Assembly: GCF_025447595.1 (NCBI RefSeq) | Contig: NZ_JAOEJU010000001.1 | Span: 744,001-808,000, forward strand | Direction: 5' to 3' | Origin: Pseudomonas koreensis | GTDB taxonomy: Bacteria > Pseudomonadota > Gammaproteobacteria > Pseudomonadales > Pseudomonadaceae | DNA length: 64,000 nucleotides | In this document: one piece after another, positions 1-7,944 of the stretch | Layout of the letters: each line of letters opens with the position of its first letter | Position numbering within the stretch: position 1 is the first letter of the stretch | Position numbers and translations under genes: made by a program | The notes under the pieces: model-generated | Database searches by the model: none | What the model saw: only the letters and a program-made list of their open reading frames with translations | Told to the model about the DNA's origin: nothing

Positions 1-1161
1 GCTGCGATCCAGCCGATAGAACGGTTCGAAAATCCGCTCCCGCTCGTCTTCCGGAATGCCGATGCCGTCGTCATCCACCCAGATCTCACAGCCTTTGGGG
101 CAGACCTGCACACCGATCTGAATGCGTTTTTCACAATAGCGCATGGCGTTGCGCAACAGGTTCTGAATCGCACGGGCCGTCAGACGGGGATCGAGAGTGA
201 AGCGCTCCAGCTGATTGTGCAGCAGCACATCAATGACGATTTCCGGGGATTCGAGTTCTTCGTCGACGCTGCCCAGAATGCTGTCGATGAACTCGTCCAG
301 CGACACTTCGACCTGCTCCGGCAACTTCGCGGGATTCTGCAGGCGACTGTAGGACAGCAACTCCAGCACCAATTCATCGAGTTCACGAATGTGCGCGACC
401 AGCCCTTGCAATCGTTCGCGGCTGGTTTGCGGCAAGTCATCGGACAGCGCCAGCGCCAGGCCGAAGTCCAGGCGGGTCAGCGGCGTGCGCAATTCATGGG
501 ACACGGCGTTGAGCAGATCCCGCTGCTGGTTGAGCAGGTTTTCGATGTCGCCAGCCATGGTGTCGAATACGTTGGCCAGACTGCCGATATTCGAACTCGA
601 TCCAATCTGCGTGCGCTCGCTCAAATGCCCCTTGCCGAAACGCTCAGCGGTGCCCTTCAGACGCTCCAGATCGCGCCAGTGCGGACGAAACCACAGCAAC
701 AGGCACGCCAGCAGACTCGCGCCGATCAGCACGTTGATGCTCCAGTACAACAGATTCACGTCCATCGGATCCGGCGGCACCACCATTTGCACCGCTGTCT
801 GGTCGTCCAGAGGCGTCACCGCCAGGGTACGCCAGCCCCAGTCGCCGATACGCACCACATTTTCGCCACGACGCAGACGCTCTTGCTCGATCGCCGAAAA
901 ATCAGCGTCATCGATGCGCGCCAGCACGATGTGCAGCGGCTGGAAGTCCTTGTCCATGGATGCCGCCAGTTCTGGCCACTGATCCTGCGGCACCGCACGA
1001 AACTGCTTGGTGATCAGCGATTGCAGTCCACGGGAGTAATCGAGGTTGTAAGTCACAAAACGATCCCTGAACGCCATCACCACCAGATCCGGGACCAGAT
1101 AGATCGCCGCGCTGTAGGAGACGATCGTCACTAGATACAGGCGAAACAGGATTCTGAACAT
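1..1161 (-). CDS. Sensor histidine kinase, RstB-like (3' end outside window)
   Basis: Inner-membrane sensor kinase of a two-component system; the window holds the first 387 residues. A first membrane segment lies near residues 7-25 and a second near 145-165, bracketing a periplasmic sensor region of about 120 residues. A HAMP-like linker follows, then the H-box AVSHELRTPLTRL with the phospho-accepting His near residue 222, the N-box QNLLRNAMRY, the G1 motif DDDGIGIP and the F-box IFEPFYRLD. The last ATP-binding motif lies beyond the window edge. The ATG at 1161 starts 4 bp after the stop of the response regulator gene, so the two are co-transcribed. The RstB assignment rests mainly on the RstA-like partner. 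The signal sensed cannot be told from sequence. Confidence 0.9.
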   Translation of the reverse strand, partial: MFRILFRLYLVTIVSYSAAIYLVPDLVVMAFRDRFVTYNLDYSRGLQSLITKQFRAVPQDQWPELAASMDKDFQPLHIVLARIDDADFSAIEQERLRRGENVVRIGDWGWRTLAVTPLDDQTAVQMVVPPDPMDVNLLYWSINVLIGASLLACLLLWFRPHWRDLERLKGTAERFGKGHLSERTQIGSSSNIGSLANVFDTMAGDIENLLNQQRDLLNAVSHELRTPLTRLDFGLALALSDDLPQTSRERLQGLVAHIRELDELVLELLSYSRLQNPAKLPEQVEVSLDEFIDSILGSVDEELESPEIVIDVLLHNQLERFTLDPRLTARAIQNLLRNAMRYCEKRIQIGVQVCPKGCEIWVDDDGIGIPEDERERIFEPFYRLDRS

Positions 1162-1165
1162 CGGC

Positions 1166-1867
1166 TCAGCATTCCCACTCGGAACGGCTGAACAGATAAC
1201 CCTTGCCCCACACCGTCTTGATCTTGCGCGCCTCGCCGGCGTGGTCGTCGAACTTGCGCCGCAGCTTGGAGATCGCCACGTCCACCGAACGGTCGGTACC
1301 GTTGAACTCGATGCCGCGCAGGCGTTGCAGGATCTGGTCGCGGCTCAGCACTTCGCCGGCATGCCGGGCCAGCACCACTAGCAGATTGTATTCGCCGCTG
1401 GACAGCTCGACCGGTTGATCGCGCCAGGTCACGGTGCGCTCCGACAGGTCGATGCACAGATTGCCCATCAGGATGCGGTCGTTGGCGGTCATCGGTTCGC
1501 CGAGGCTGCTGCGGCGCAACAAAGTACGGACCCGCGCCAGCAGGACTCGCGGCTCGCAAGGTTTGGTGACGTAATCGTCGGCGCCCATTTCCAGGCCCAG
1601 CACCTGATCGTGGCTGTCGTCGCGGGCGGTGAGCATCAGAATCGGCAGCGTGGCCGAATCGGCCCGTAACAGCCGACAAACCTGCAAGCCATCCAGGCCT
1701 GGCAGCATCAGGTCGAGAATCACCAGGTCCGGCGGATTGAGCCGCGCCCGTTCGCGCACATGGTCGCCACGGCCGATCACACTGACGGAGTAACCGTTAC
1801 GTTCGAGGTAACTGGAGATCAGTTCGGCGAGAGCGGTGTCGTCTTCGACCAGAAGAATGTTGGGCAT
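1166..1867 (-). CDS. Response regulator, OmpR family, RstA-like
   Basis: Cytoplasmic transcription factor of 233 residues. The receiver domain (about 1-120) has the acidic pair E8-D9-D10, the phospho-acceptor D52 in LVILDLMLPG, the Thr in LMLTARDD and the Lys in YVTKP. A winged-helix DNA-binding domain follows (about 130-230), with the recognition helix in DRSVDVAISKLRRK and the wing KTVWGKGYLF. This C-terminal stretch closely resembles RstA as I remember it from enteric bacteria, which is the basis for the name. It is the first gene of the operon with the kinase and diverges from the RND efflux genes across a 273-bp gap, so those genes are plausible but unproven targets. Confidence 0.92.
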   Translation of the reverse strand: MPNILLVEDDTALAELISSYLERNGYSVSVIGRGDHVRERARLNPPDLVILDLMLPGLDGLQVCRLLRADSATLPILMLTARDDSHDQVLGLEMGADDYVTKPCEPRVLLARVRTLLRRSSLGEPMTANDRILMGNLCIDLSERTVTWRDQPVELSSGEYNLLVVLARHAGEVLSRDQILQRLRGIEFNGTDRSVDVAISKLRRKFDDHAGEARKIKTVWGKGYLFSRSEWEC

Positions 1868-1906
1868 TGATGATCCAGATATTGCAGTGGTGTTTGTCAG
1901 GACCTC

Positions 1907-1980
1907 TTCGCGAGCAAGCTCGCTCCCACATTGAATTTGTGTCGTTCACAAAACCTGTGGGAGCGAGCTTGCTCGCGAAA
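1907..1980. repeat. REP element pair (inverted)
   Basis: Two oppositely oriented copies of the REP unit TGTGGGAGCGAGCTTGCTCG (1907-1930 and 1956-1979) separated by 25 bp, forming a REP doublet between rstA-like and the efflux adaptor gene. Each unit is itself an imperfect palindrome around GCGAGC-TT-GCTCGC. Such extragenic palindromes are abundant in P. fluorescens-group genomes. No gene is seen in 1868-2140 otherwise; a short hairpin GTCCG/CGGAC lies at 2104-2120 just before the adaptor gene. Confidence 0.9.
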
Positions 1981-2140
1981 GCGGCTTAACAGTCACGAAA
2001 TAATTCAAGGCGTGAAGGATATACGCCCTCACTCGTCCCTGAGCAAAACCCTTACACAATTTCACACAGCAGCTACAAAGCTTCACCGCTACCCTCGGCC
2101 AGTGTCCGTAGGATGCGGACATCAATATTGGGGGTTGTAC

Positions 2141-3298
2141 ATGTCGAAGAATCTGCTGGCCGGGCTCGGTCTGATCGCATTGGCGCTGACGCTGAGTGGG
2201 TGTGATAAACCCTCGAACGCCGAAGAACAGGCACCGCCGGCCACCGTACGAGTCGAAACCCTCGAGGCGCGCCCCCTGTCGATCAGCAGCGAACTGAGCG
2301 GGCGCATTGCCGCGCCACGGATCGCCGAAGTCCGCGCCCGGGTGGCCGGGGTCGTACTGCAACGTACTTTCCGCGAAGGCAGCGACGTGAAAAAGGGCGA
2401 CGTGCTGTTTCGCATCGATCCGGCACCGTTCAAGGCTGATCTGGACAGCGCCGAAGCCGCCCTGCGCAAGGCCGAGGCCAATGCGTTCCAGGCGAAGTTG
2501 CAGGAACAGCGCTACGCCCAGTTGATCGACGATAAAGCCATCAGCGCTCAGGATTACGACAACGCCCGCGCCAACGCCCGGCAAACCGCCGCCGATGTCG
2601 CCGCCAGCAAGGCAGCCGTCGAACGAGCCAGACTCAGCCTTGGTTACGCCACCGTCACCGCGCCGATTTCCGGCCGCGTCGGTCGCGCTCTGGTGACCGA
2701 AGGCGCGCTGGTCGGCCAGAACGAAACCACACCCATGGCGCTGATCCAGCAATTGAATCCGATCCACGCCGACGTCACCCAGTCGACCCGCGAACTCAAC
2801 GAACTGCGTCGGGCCTTCCGTTCCGGGCAGTTGAAACAGGTCGGCCAGGATCAGGTCAAGGCCACACTGATCCAGGATGATGGCAGTGCCTATCCGTTAC
2901 CCGGCAAATTGCTGTTCAGCGACATCACAGTCGATCCGGGCACCGGCCAGATCATTCTGCGCAGCGAGTTCCCCAACCCGGACCTCGATCTGCTGCCCGG
3001 CAGTTTTGTTCGTGTGCGTCTCGAACAAGGCGTGATCCAGCACGGTCTGAGCGTTCCGCAACGCGCCGTACAGCGTGACAGCGCCGGCGTGGCTCAGGTG
3101 CTGACCGTCGACGATCAGATGCGCGTCGCCCAGCAGCCGGTTCAGCTTGGCGCGGTGCAGAACGACCGCTGGATCGTCACTGGCGGCCTCAAGCCCGGCG
3201 ATCGCATCGTCATCGAAGGCCTGCAACACGCCCGTCCGGGTGAAGTGGTGCAGATCGACGACACCCCTCTTCCACTTGCCCAGACCTCTGGTCAGTAA
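2141..3298 (+). CDS. RND efflux periplasmic adaptor (membrane fusion) lipoprotein
   Basis: AcrA/MexA-type adaptor of 385 residues that links an inner-membrane RND pump to an outer-membrane channel. The ATG at 2141 begins a lipoprotein signal with lipobox LSGC (Cys21). The order then is a lipoyl half-motif near 55-85, an alpha-hairpin rich in Ala, Gln and Lys near 95-165, the second lipoyl half (APISGRVGRALV), a beta-barrel domain and a membrane-proximal domain ending in GLKPGDRIVIEGL. It lies 15 bp upstream of the pump gene, so the two form an operon. An upstream in-frame extension to 1931 exists but runs through the REP and lacks a signal peptide at its start. The exact family member (MexJ, MexC and so on) cannot be set. 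Confidence 0.93.
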   Translation: MSKNLLAGLGLIALALTLSGCDKPSNAEEQAPPATVRVETLEARPLSISSELSGRIAAPRIAEVRARVAGVVLQRTFREGSDVKKGDVLFRIDPAPFKADLDSAEAALRKAEANAFQAKLQEQRYAQLIDDKAISAQDYDNARANARQTAADVAASKAAVERARLSLGYATVTAPISGRVGRALVTEGALVGQNETTPMALIQQLNPIHADVTQSTRELNELRRAFRSGQLKQVGQDQVKATLIQDDGSAYPLPGKLLFSDITVDPGTGQIILRSEFPNPDLDLLPGSFVRVRLEQGVIQHGLSVPQRAVQRDSAGVAQVLTVDDQMRVAQQPVQLGAVQNDRWIVTGGLKPGDRIVIEGLQHARPGEVVQIDDTPLPLAQTSGQ

Positions 3299-3313
3299 GC
3301 AGGACGCTCTTCT

Positions 3314-6300
3314 ATGCCGCAGTTCTTTATCGACCGCCCGGTGTTCGCCTGGGTCGTCGCGTTGTTCATCCTGTTGGCCGGTGCGCTGGCCATCCCGCAA
3401 TTGCCGGTGGCGCAATACCCCGACGTCGCGCCGCCGCAGATCGAAATCTATGCCGTGTACCCGGGCGCCTCGGCGCAGACCGTCGACGAAAGCGTGGTCA
3501 GCCTGATCGAGGAAGAGCTCAACGGCGCCGATCACCTGCTGTATTTCGAATCGCAGAGCAGCCTCGGCAGCGCCACGATCAAGGCCACGTTCCAGCCGGG
3601 CACCAACCCGGAACTGGCGCAGGTTGACGTGCAAAACCGCTTGAAAGTGGTCGAGTCGCGCCTGCCGCAAGCGGTCAATCAGCAAGGTTTGCAGGTGGAG
3701 AAAGTCTCCGCCGGTTTCCTGTTGCTGATCACCCTGACCTCCAGCGACGGCAAGCTCGACGACGTGGCGCTCAGCGATTACCTGGCGCGTAACGTGATGA
3801 ACGAGATCAAGCGCATCGACGGCGTCGGCAAGGCGCAGCTGTATGGCGCCGAGCGGGCGATGCGGATCTGGATCGATCCGCAGAAGCTGATCGGTTTCAA
3901 CCTCACGCCGGCCGACGTCAACGCCGCCATCGTTGCGCAGAACGCTCAGGTTTCCGCAGGCAGCATTGGTGACCTGCCGAGCCCGAACACTCAGGAAATC
4001 ACCGCGACGATACTGGTCAAGGGACAACTGTCGACGCCGGAAGAGTTCGCCGACATCGTGCTCAAGGCCAATCCGGACGGCTCCACGGTACGCATCAAGG
4101 ATGTGGCGCGGGTCGAGATCGGCAGCCAGGAATACCAGTTCGGCACGCGTCTGAACGGCAAGCCGTCCACCGCCGTCGGCGTGCAGCTGTCGCCGGGCGC
4201 CAACGCCCTCAGCACCGCAACGCTGATCCGGGCGAAGATGGATGAACTGTCGCGCTACTTCCCGGCCGGCGTGGAATACAAGATCCCCTACGATACTTCG
4301 CCGTTCGTGAAGGTCTCGATCACCAAAGTGGTCTACACCCTCGGCGAGGCGATGTTGCTGGTGTTCGCGGTGATGTTCCTGTTCCTGCAGAACATCCGCT
4401 ACACGCTGATCCCGACGCTGGTGGTGCCGGTAGCGCTGATGGGCACCTTCGCGACCATGCTCGCGCTGGGTTTCTCGATCAACGTACTGACGATGTTCGG
4501 CATGGTGCTGGCCATCGGCATTCTGGTGGACGACGCCATTGTGGTGGTGGAGAACGTCGAAAGGATCATGGCCACCGAAGGCCTGTCGCCCAAAGAAGCG
4601 ACGCGCAAGGCGATGAATCAAATCACCGGCGCGATCATCGGCATCACGCTGGTGCTGGTGGCGGTGTTCATTCCGATGGCGTTCATGCAGGGCTCGGTGG
4701 GCGTGATTTACCGGCAGTTCTCGCTGTCGATGGCCACCTCGATCCTGTTCTCGGCCTTCCTCGCCCTGACCTTGACCCCGGCGCTGTGCGCAACCTTGCT
4801 CAAGCCCATCGCCAAGGGAGAACACCACGAAAAAACCGGATTCTTCGGCTGGTTCAACCGCCGTTTCGAGCGACTGACCGATCGCTATCAAGGTTGGGTC
4901 GGTTACGCGCTGAAACGCACCGGGCGCTATCTGCTGATCTATGTTGTGCTGCTGGTGGGTCTGGGTCTGTGCTTCGCGCGCCTGCCTTCCTCGTTTCTGC
5001 CAGTCGAAGACCAGGGCTACACCATCACCGACATTCAACTGCCGCCCGGTGCGAGCAAGAACCGCACGGTGCAGGTGGTCGAGCAGATCGAAGCGCACAA
5101 CGCCGGAGAGCCGGGTGTGGGCGACAGCACCGTGATCCTTGGTTTCAGTTTCTCCGGCAGCGGGCAGAACGCCGCGCTGGCGTTCACCACGCTCAAGGAC
5201 TGGTCGCAACGTGGCAGCGACGATTCAGCGAGCTCGATTGCCGACCGCGCCAACATAGCCCTGAGCCAGATCAAGGACGCCGTGGCGTTCGCCGTACTGC
5301 CGCCGCCCGTGGACGGACTCGGTACGTCCAGCGGTTTCGAGTTCCGCCTGCAGGACCGTGGCGGCCTCGGCCATGCCGCGCTGATGCAGGCGCGAACCGA
5401 ATTGCTGCATGACGCCGAAGAAAGTCCGATCCTGATGAACGTACGCGAAAGTGCACTGGCCGAAGCACCGCAAGTGCAGCTGGAAGTCGATCGCGAGCAA
5501 GCCAACGCACTGGGTGTTTCTTTCGCTGACATCAGCAATGTGTTGTCCACTGCCGTTGGCTCCTCGTACGTCAACGACTTCCCCAATCAGGGGCGGATGC
5601 AACGCGTTGTCGTACAGGCCGAAGGCGACCGTCGCAGTCAGGTCGATGACTTGTTGAAAATGCATGTCCGCAACGAGGTCGGGAAGATGGTGCCGTTGTC
5701 GGCGTTCGTGCGAGCCACATGGACTCAGGGCCCGGCGCAATTGACCCGCTACAACGGCTACCCGGCCATCGCGATTTCCGGCGAACCGTCGCCCGGACAT
5801 ACCACTGGCGAAGCCATGGCGGAAATCGAACGGCTGGTGGCTCAAGGTCCGAAAGGCCTGGGTCAGGAATGGACCGGTCTGTCGCTGCAGGAACGTTTGT
5901 CCGGCAGTCAGGCGCCGATCCTGCTCGGACTGTCGCTGCTGATCGTGTTCCTGTGTCTGGCGGCGTTGTACGAGAGCTGGTCGATTCCGACTTCCGTGCT
6001 GCTCGTTGTACCGCTGGGTGTACTCGGCGCGGTGCTGGCAGTGACCTTGCGCGGGATGCCCAACGACGTGTTCTTCAAGGTCGGGCTGATCACCATCATC
6101 GGCCTGTCGGCGAAAAACGCGATCCTGATCATCGAGTTTGCCAAGAGCCTGTATGACGAAGGTCATGACCTGATTGATGCCACGTTGCAAGCGGCGCGTC
6201 TGCGGTTGCGGCCGATTGTCATGACTTCGCTGGCGTTCATTCTGGGTGTGGTGCCCCTGGCGATTGCCACGGGCGCGAGTTCGGCGAGCCAGCAGGCGAT

Positions 6301-6412
6301 TGGTACCGGGGTGATTGGCGGGATGATTACCGCCACGTTGGCGGTGATCTTTGTACCGGTGTTCTTCGTTGTCGTCATAAAGCTCGTACAACGATTCACC
6401 AAGCCCCACTGA
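3314..6412 (+). CDS. RND multidrug efflux pump, HAE1 family
   Basis: Inner-membrane proton/drug antiporter of 1032 residues, the usual AcrB/MexB length. It opens with MPQFFIDRPVFAWVVALF, has twelve predicted membrane helices in two halves with large periplasmic loops, and keeps the proton-relay Asp pair in GILVDDAIVVVENVER (TM4). The Lys of the second half is in GLSAKNAILIIEFAKS (TM10). No outer-membrane channel gene follows: the next gene is an unrelated DUF1345 protein, so the pump probably borrows a channel encoded elsewhere. The divergent RstA-like regulator is a possible controller. Substrates cannot be inferred. Confidence 0.96.
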   Translation: MPQFFIDRPVFAWVVALFILLAGALAIPQLPVAQYPDVAPPQIEIYAVYPGASAQTVDESVVSLIEEELNGADHLLYFESQSSLGSATIKATFQPGTNPELAQVDVQNRLKVVESRLPQAVNQQGLQVEKVSAGFLLLITLTSSDGKLDDVALSDYLARNVMNEIKRIDGVGKAQLYGAERAMRIWIDPQKLIGFNLTPADVNAAIVAQNAQVSAGSIGDLPSPNTQEITATILVKGQLSTPEEFADIVLKANPDGSTVRIKDVARVEIGSQEYQFGTRLNGKPSTAVGVQLSPGANALSTATLIRAKMDELSRYFPAGVEYKIPYDTSPFVKVSITKVVYTLGEAMLLVFAVMFLFLQNIRYTLIPTLVVPVALMGTFATMLALGFSINVLTMFGMVLAIGILVDDAIVVVENVERIMATEGLSPKEATRKAMNQITGAIIGITLVLVAVFIPMAFMQGSVGVIYRQFSLSMATSILFSAFLALTLTPALCATLLKPIAKGEHHEKTGFFGWFNRRFERLTDRYQGWVGYALKRTGRYLLIYVVLLVGLGLCFARLPSSFLPVEDQGYTITDIQLPPGASKNRTVQVVEQIEAHNAGEPGVGDSTVILGFSFSGSGQNAALAFTTLKDWSQRGSDDSASSIADRANIALSQIKDAVAFAVLPPPVDGLGTSSGFEFRLQDRGGLGHAALMQARTELLHDAEESPILMNVRESALAEAPQVQLEVDREQANALGVSFADISNVLSTAVGSSYVNDFPNQGRMQRVVVQAEGDRRSQVDDLLKMHVRNEVGKMVPLSAFVRATWTQGPAQLTRYNGYPAIAISGEPSPGHTTGEAMAEIERLVAQGPKGLGQEWTGLSLQERLSGSQAPILLGLSLLIVFLCLAALYESWSIPTSVLLVVPLGVLGAVLAVTLRGMPNDVFFKVGLITIIGLSAKNAILIIEFAKSLYDEGHDLIDATLQAARLRLRPIVMTSLAFILGVVPLAIATGASSASQQAIGTGVIGGMITATLAVIFVPVFFVVVIKLVQRFTKPH

Positions 6413-6419
6413 TCTCAAA

Positions 6420-6509
6420 TGTGGGAGCGAGCTTGCTCGCGAAAGCGTCGACACATTCAAAGTGGGTGTTGGCTGACCGGACGCATTCGCGTGCAAGCTC
6501 GCTCCCACA
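6420..6509. repeat. REP element pair (inverted)
   Basis: Inverted REP units at 6420-6443 and about 6486-6509, directly after the RND pump stop codon. The second copy carries one change (GTGCAAGC for GAGCAAGC). A transcript through it would fold into a long hairpin and may act as an mRNA 3'-end stabiliser or attenuator. Confidence 0.88.
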
Positions 6510-6592
6510 GGGATTTGCAAACATCCAGCGTTATGGTCAGACCTGCCATCGCTGGGCTAAGGTGTTTGAACACCCTGGCCCATCGAGTCCCC

Positions 6593-7234
6593 ATGCGCTT
6601 CCTCGCCCGCACCCACCCTCGCCTCTCCGCTGCCGCGTTGGTCGGCCTTGCCGCCGGCCTCCTGGCCCCGGCGGAATCTGTCATCAGCAAAATCCTCATC
6701 GGCTGGAACGCCGGGGTCTGGACGTACTTGATCCTGATGCTTTGGCTGACCATCCGCGCCAAAGCGCCGGACGTCAAACGCATTGCCGAAGTCGAGGATG
6801 AAAATGCCGGGCTGGTGCTGTTCGTCGTCTGCATCGCCGCTTTGGCCAGCCTGGCGACCATTACCGTCGAGCTGGCTGGCAGCAAGGATCTGGAAGCCAC
6901 AAGCAAACTCCTGCACTACGGTTTTACTGCATTGACGGTGATCGGCTCATGGCTGCTGATCGGGGTGATCTTCTGCGTCCACTACGCCCGGCTGTTTTAC
7001 ACCTGGGACGGCAAGGAGCCGGCGCTGCGCTTTGCCGAAGGCCTGACCACGCCCAACTATTGGGACTTTCTGTACTTCTCGTTCACCATCGGCGTGGCCG
7101 TTCAGACGGCAGATGTCGGCGTGGCAACGCGGGAAATACGCAAGATCGTGCTGGCGCAGTCGTTGATCGGGTTTGTGTTCAATACGGCGATTCTGGGGTT
7201 TTCAATCAATATTGCAGCTGGGTTGTTTGGCTGA
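6593..7234 (+). CDS. DUF1345 family integral membrane protein
   Basis: Small membrane protein of 213 residues with about five hydrophobic segments (near 12-32, 38-55, 77-97, 112-135 and 185-208). The sequence matches the DUF1345 family as I know it, including the conserved end region [16 protein letters not shown]. The start chosen is the ATG at 6593 (MRFLARTHP); in-frame upstream codons run through the REP pair. Function unknown. It stands alone between the RND genes and the accessory island. Confidence 0.82.
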   Translation: MRFLARTHPRLSAAALVGLAAGLLAPAESVISKILIGWNAGVWTYLILMLWLTIRAKAPDVKRIAEVEDENAGLVLFVVCIAALASLATITVELAGSKDLEATSKLLHYGFTALTVIGSWLLIGVIFCVHYARLFYTWDGKEPALRFAEGLTTPNYWDFLYFSFTIGVAVQTADVGVATREIRKIVLAQSLIGFVFNTAILGFSINIAAGLFG

Positions 7235-7235
7235 T

Positions 7236-7302
7236 CAGTGCGTCGGATAAAAAACACATAATCGACGCACTGTAAACTGTCAACTCTGACAGTTTACAGT
7301 GC
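7236..7302 (+). promoter_or_regulatory. Overlapping inverted repeats with lux-box-like core
   Basis: The arm at 7267-7282 (GCACTGTAAACTGTCA) is perfectly complementary to 7287-7302 around a 4-nt centre. The inner 18 bp at 7276-7293, ACTGTCAACTCTGACAGT, matches the palindromes at 13448-13463 and 30508-30535 in both half-sites. A second, overlapping inverted repeat pairs CAGTGCGTCG at 7236-7245 with 7263-7272, so the left arm can pair two ways. The centre is 101 bp upstream of the ATG at 7386, and a GATAGT hexamer (candidate -10) starts 35 bp after it. I read this as an operator or activator site of LuxR type; a terminator role is less likely since no T-tract follows. Confidence 0.6.
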
Positions 7303-7385
7303 ATCCCTTTCGCAGTTTGATAGTTCATCCCGAGGGTAGTCTTTATAAAGCGGGATACTTTGTGATGACTATGGAGATTATTTCG

Positions 7386-7880
7386 ATGAACGCGAAAATG
7401 CTCAAAACCCGGCAGGCTGCCCGCGCAGGAATGTGCGAAGGGAAGCTGAACGACACTGAGACGTTCAAGGCAACGTTGGTTGAGCTCACCTCAGAACAAT
7501 ACGAACCGCCACATGGTAAGGCCCTTCAAATGTTTGCCCGTCATCGCGACGTACAGCAGTCTGCTACGAAAGAAATCACTCTTTCTGTCTCCGAAGAAGC
7601 GGCTGATGGCGAGTACGAGCTGACTCCCGAACAGACGCAAGTCAGATTGACTTATGTTTTCAATAAAAGTGGCACAGAGGCTTACCTCTACTCACAAGCA
7701 AGTGGAAAAGTAGATTTTAAATTCGATTCGATCACCGGCGTCCTAAGCGGCGAATTGAAAGACGCGATTGTTGAATACAGAGAGGGTGAAACACCGGTTT
7801 CGCTTAAAATCAATGTGAAATTCGAAGCGATCAACAGACTTGTGAAGTACAGTACCCACCAGCATAAACGCGTCGCATGA
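7386..7880 (+). CDS. Hypothetical beta-rich protein of the accessory island
   Basis: Product of 164 residues that I do not recognise. It has no signal peptide or membrane segment. The body is rich in alternating hydrophobic strands (EITLSVSEEA, VRLTYVFNKS, VSLKINVKFEAI), suggesting an all-beta fold. The ATG at 7386 is chosen because GGAG lies 9 nt upstream; in-frame starts at 7365 and 7299 lack this. It is preceded by a lux-box-like palindrome shared with the modular proteins near 12.5 kb and 28.5 kb, and converges on the autotransporter gene across a shared terminator. Base composition is more AT-rich than flanking core genes, consistent with acquired DNA. Confidence 0.7.
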   Translation: MNAKMLKTRQAARAGMCEGKLNDTETFKATLVELTSEQYEPPHGKALQMFARHRDVQQSATKEITLSVSEEAADGEYELTPEQTQVRLTYVFNKSGTEAYLYSQASGKVDFKFDSITGVLSGELKDAIVEYREGETPVSLKINVKFEAINRLVKYSTHQHKRVA

Positions 7881-7895
7881 CTACTCGCATAAAGT

Positions 7896-7925
7896 AAAAA
7901 AGGAAGCCTCATGGCTTCCTTTTTT
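7896..7925. terminator. Bidirectional intrinsic terminator
   Basis: Stem AAAAAAGGAAGCC / GGCTTCCTTTTTT with a 4-nt loop. It has A and T tracts on both sides, so it can end both the + strand gene at 7880 and the - strand autotransporter gene ending at 7945. Confidence 0.9.
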
Positions 7926-7944
7926 CTGCAATCATTGTCAGCAC

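Noticed and set aside
2897..5209. 770-residue open frame on the - strand through the RND pump gene
   Set aside because: It is a shadow of the high-GC pump coding sequence; composition is His/Arg/Gln-rich with no domain.
7263..7302. The 7.27-kb inverted repeat considered as a plain terminator of the DUF1345 gene
   Set aside because: No T-tract follows on either strand, and its half-sites match the two other palindromes placed upstream of genes, so a regulatory site is the better reading.
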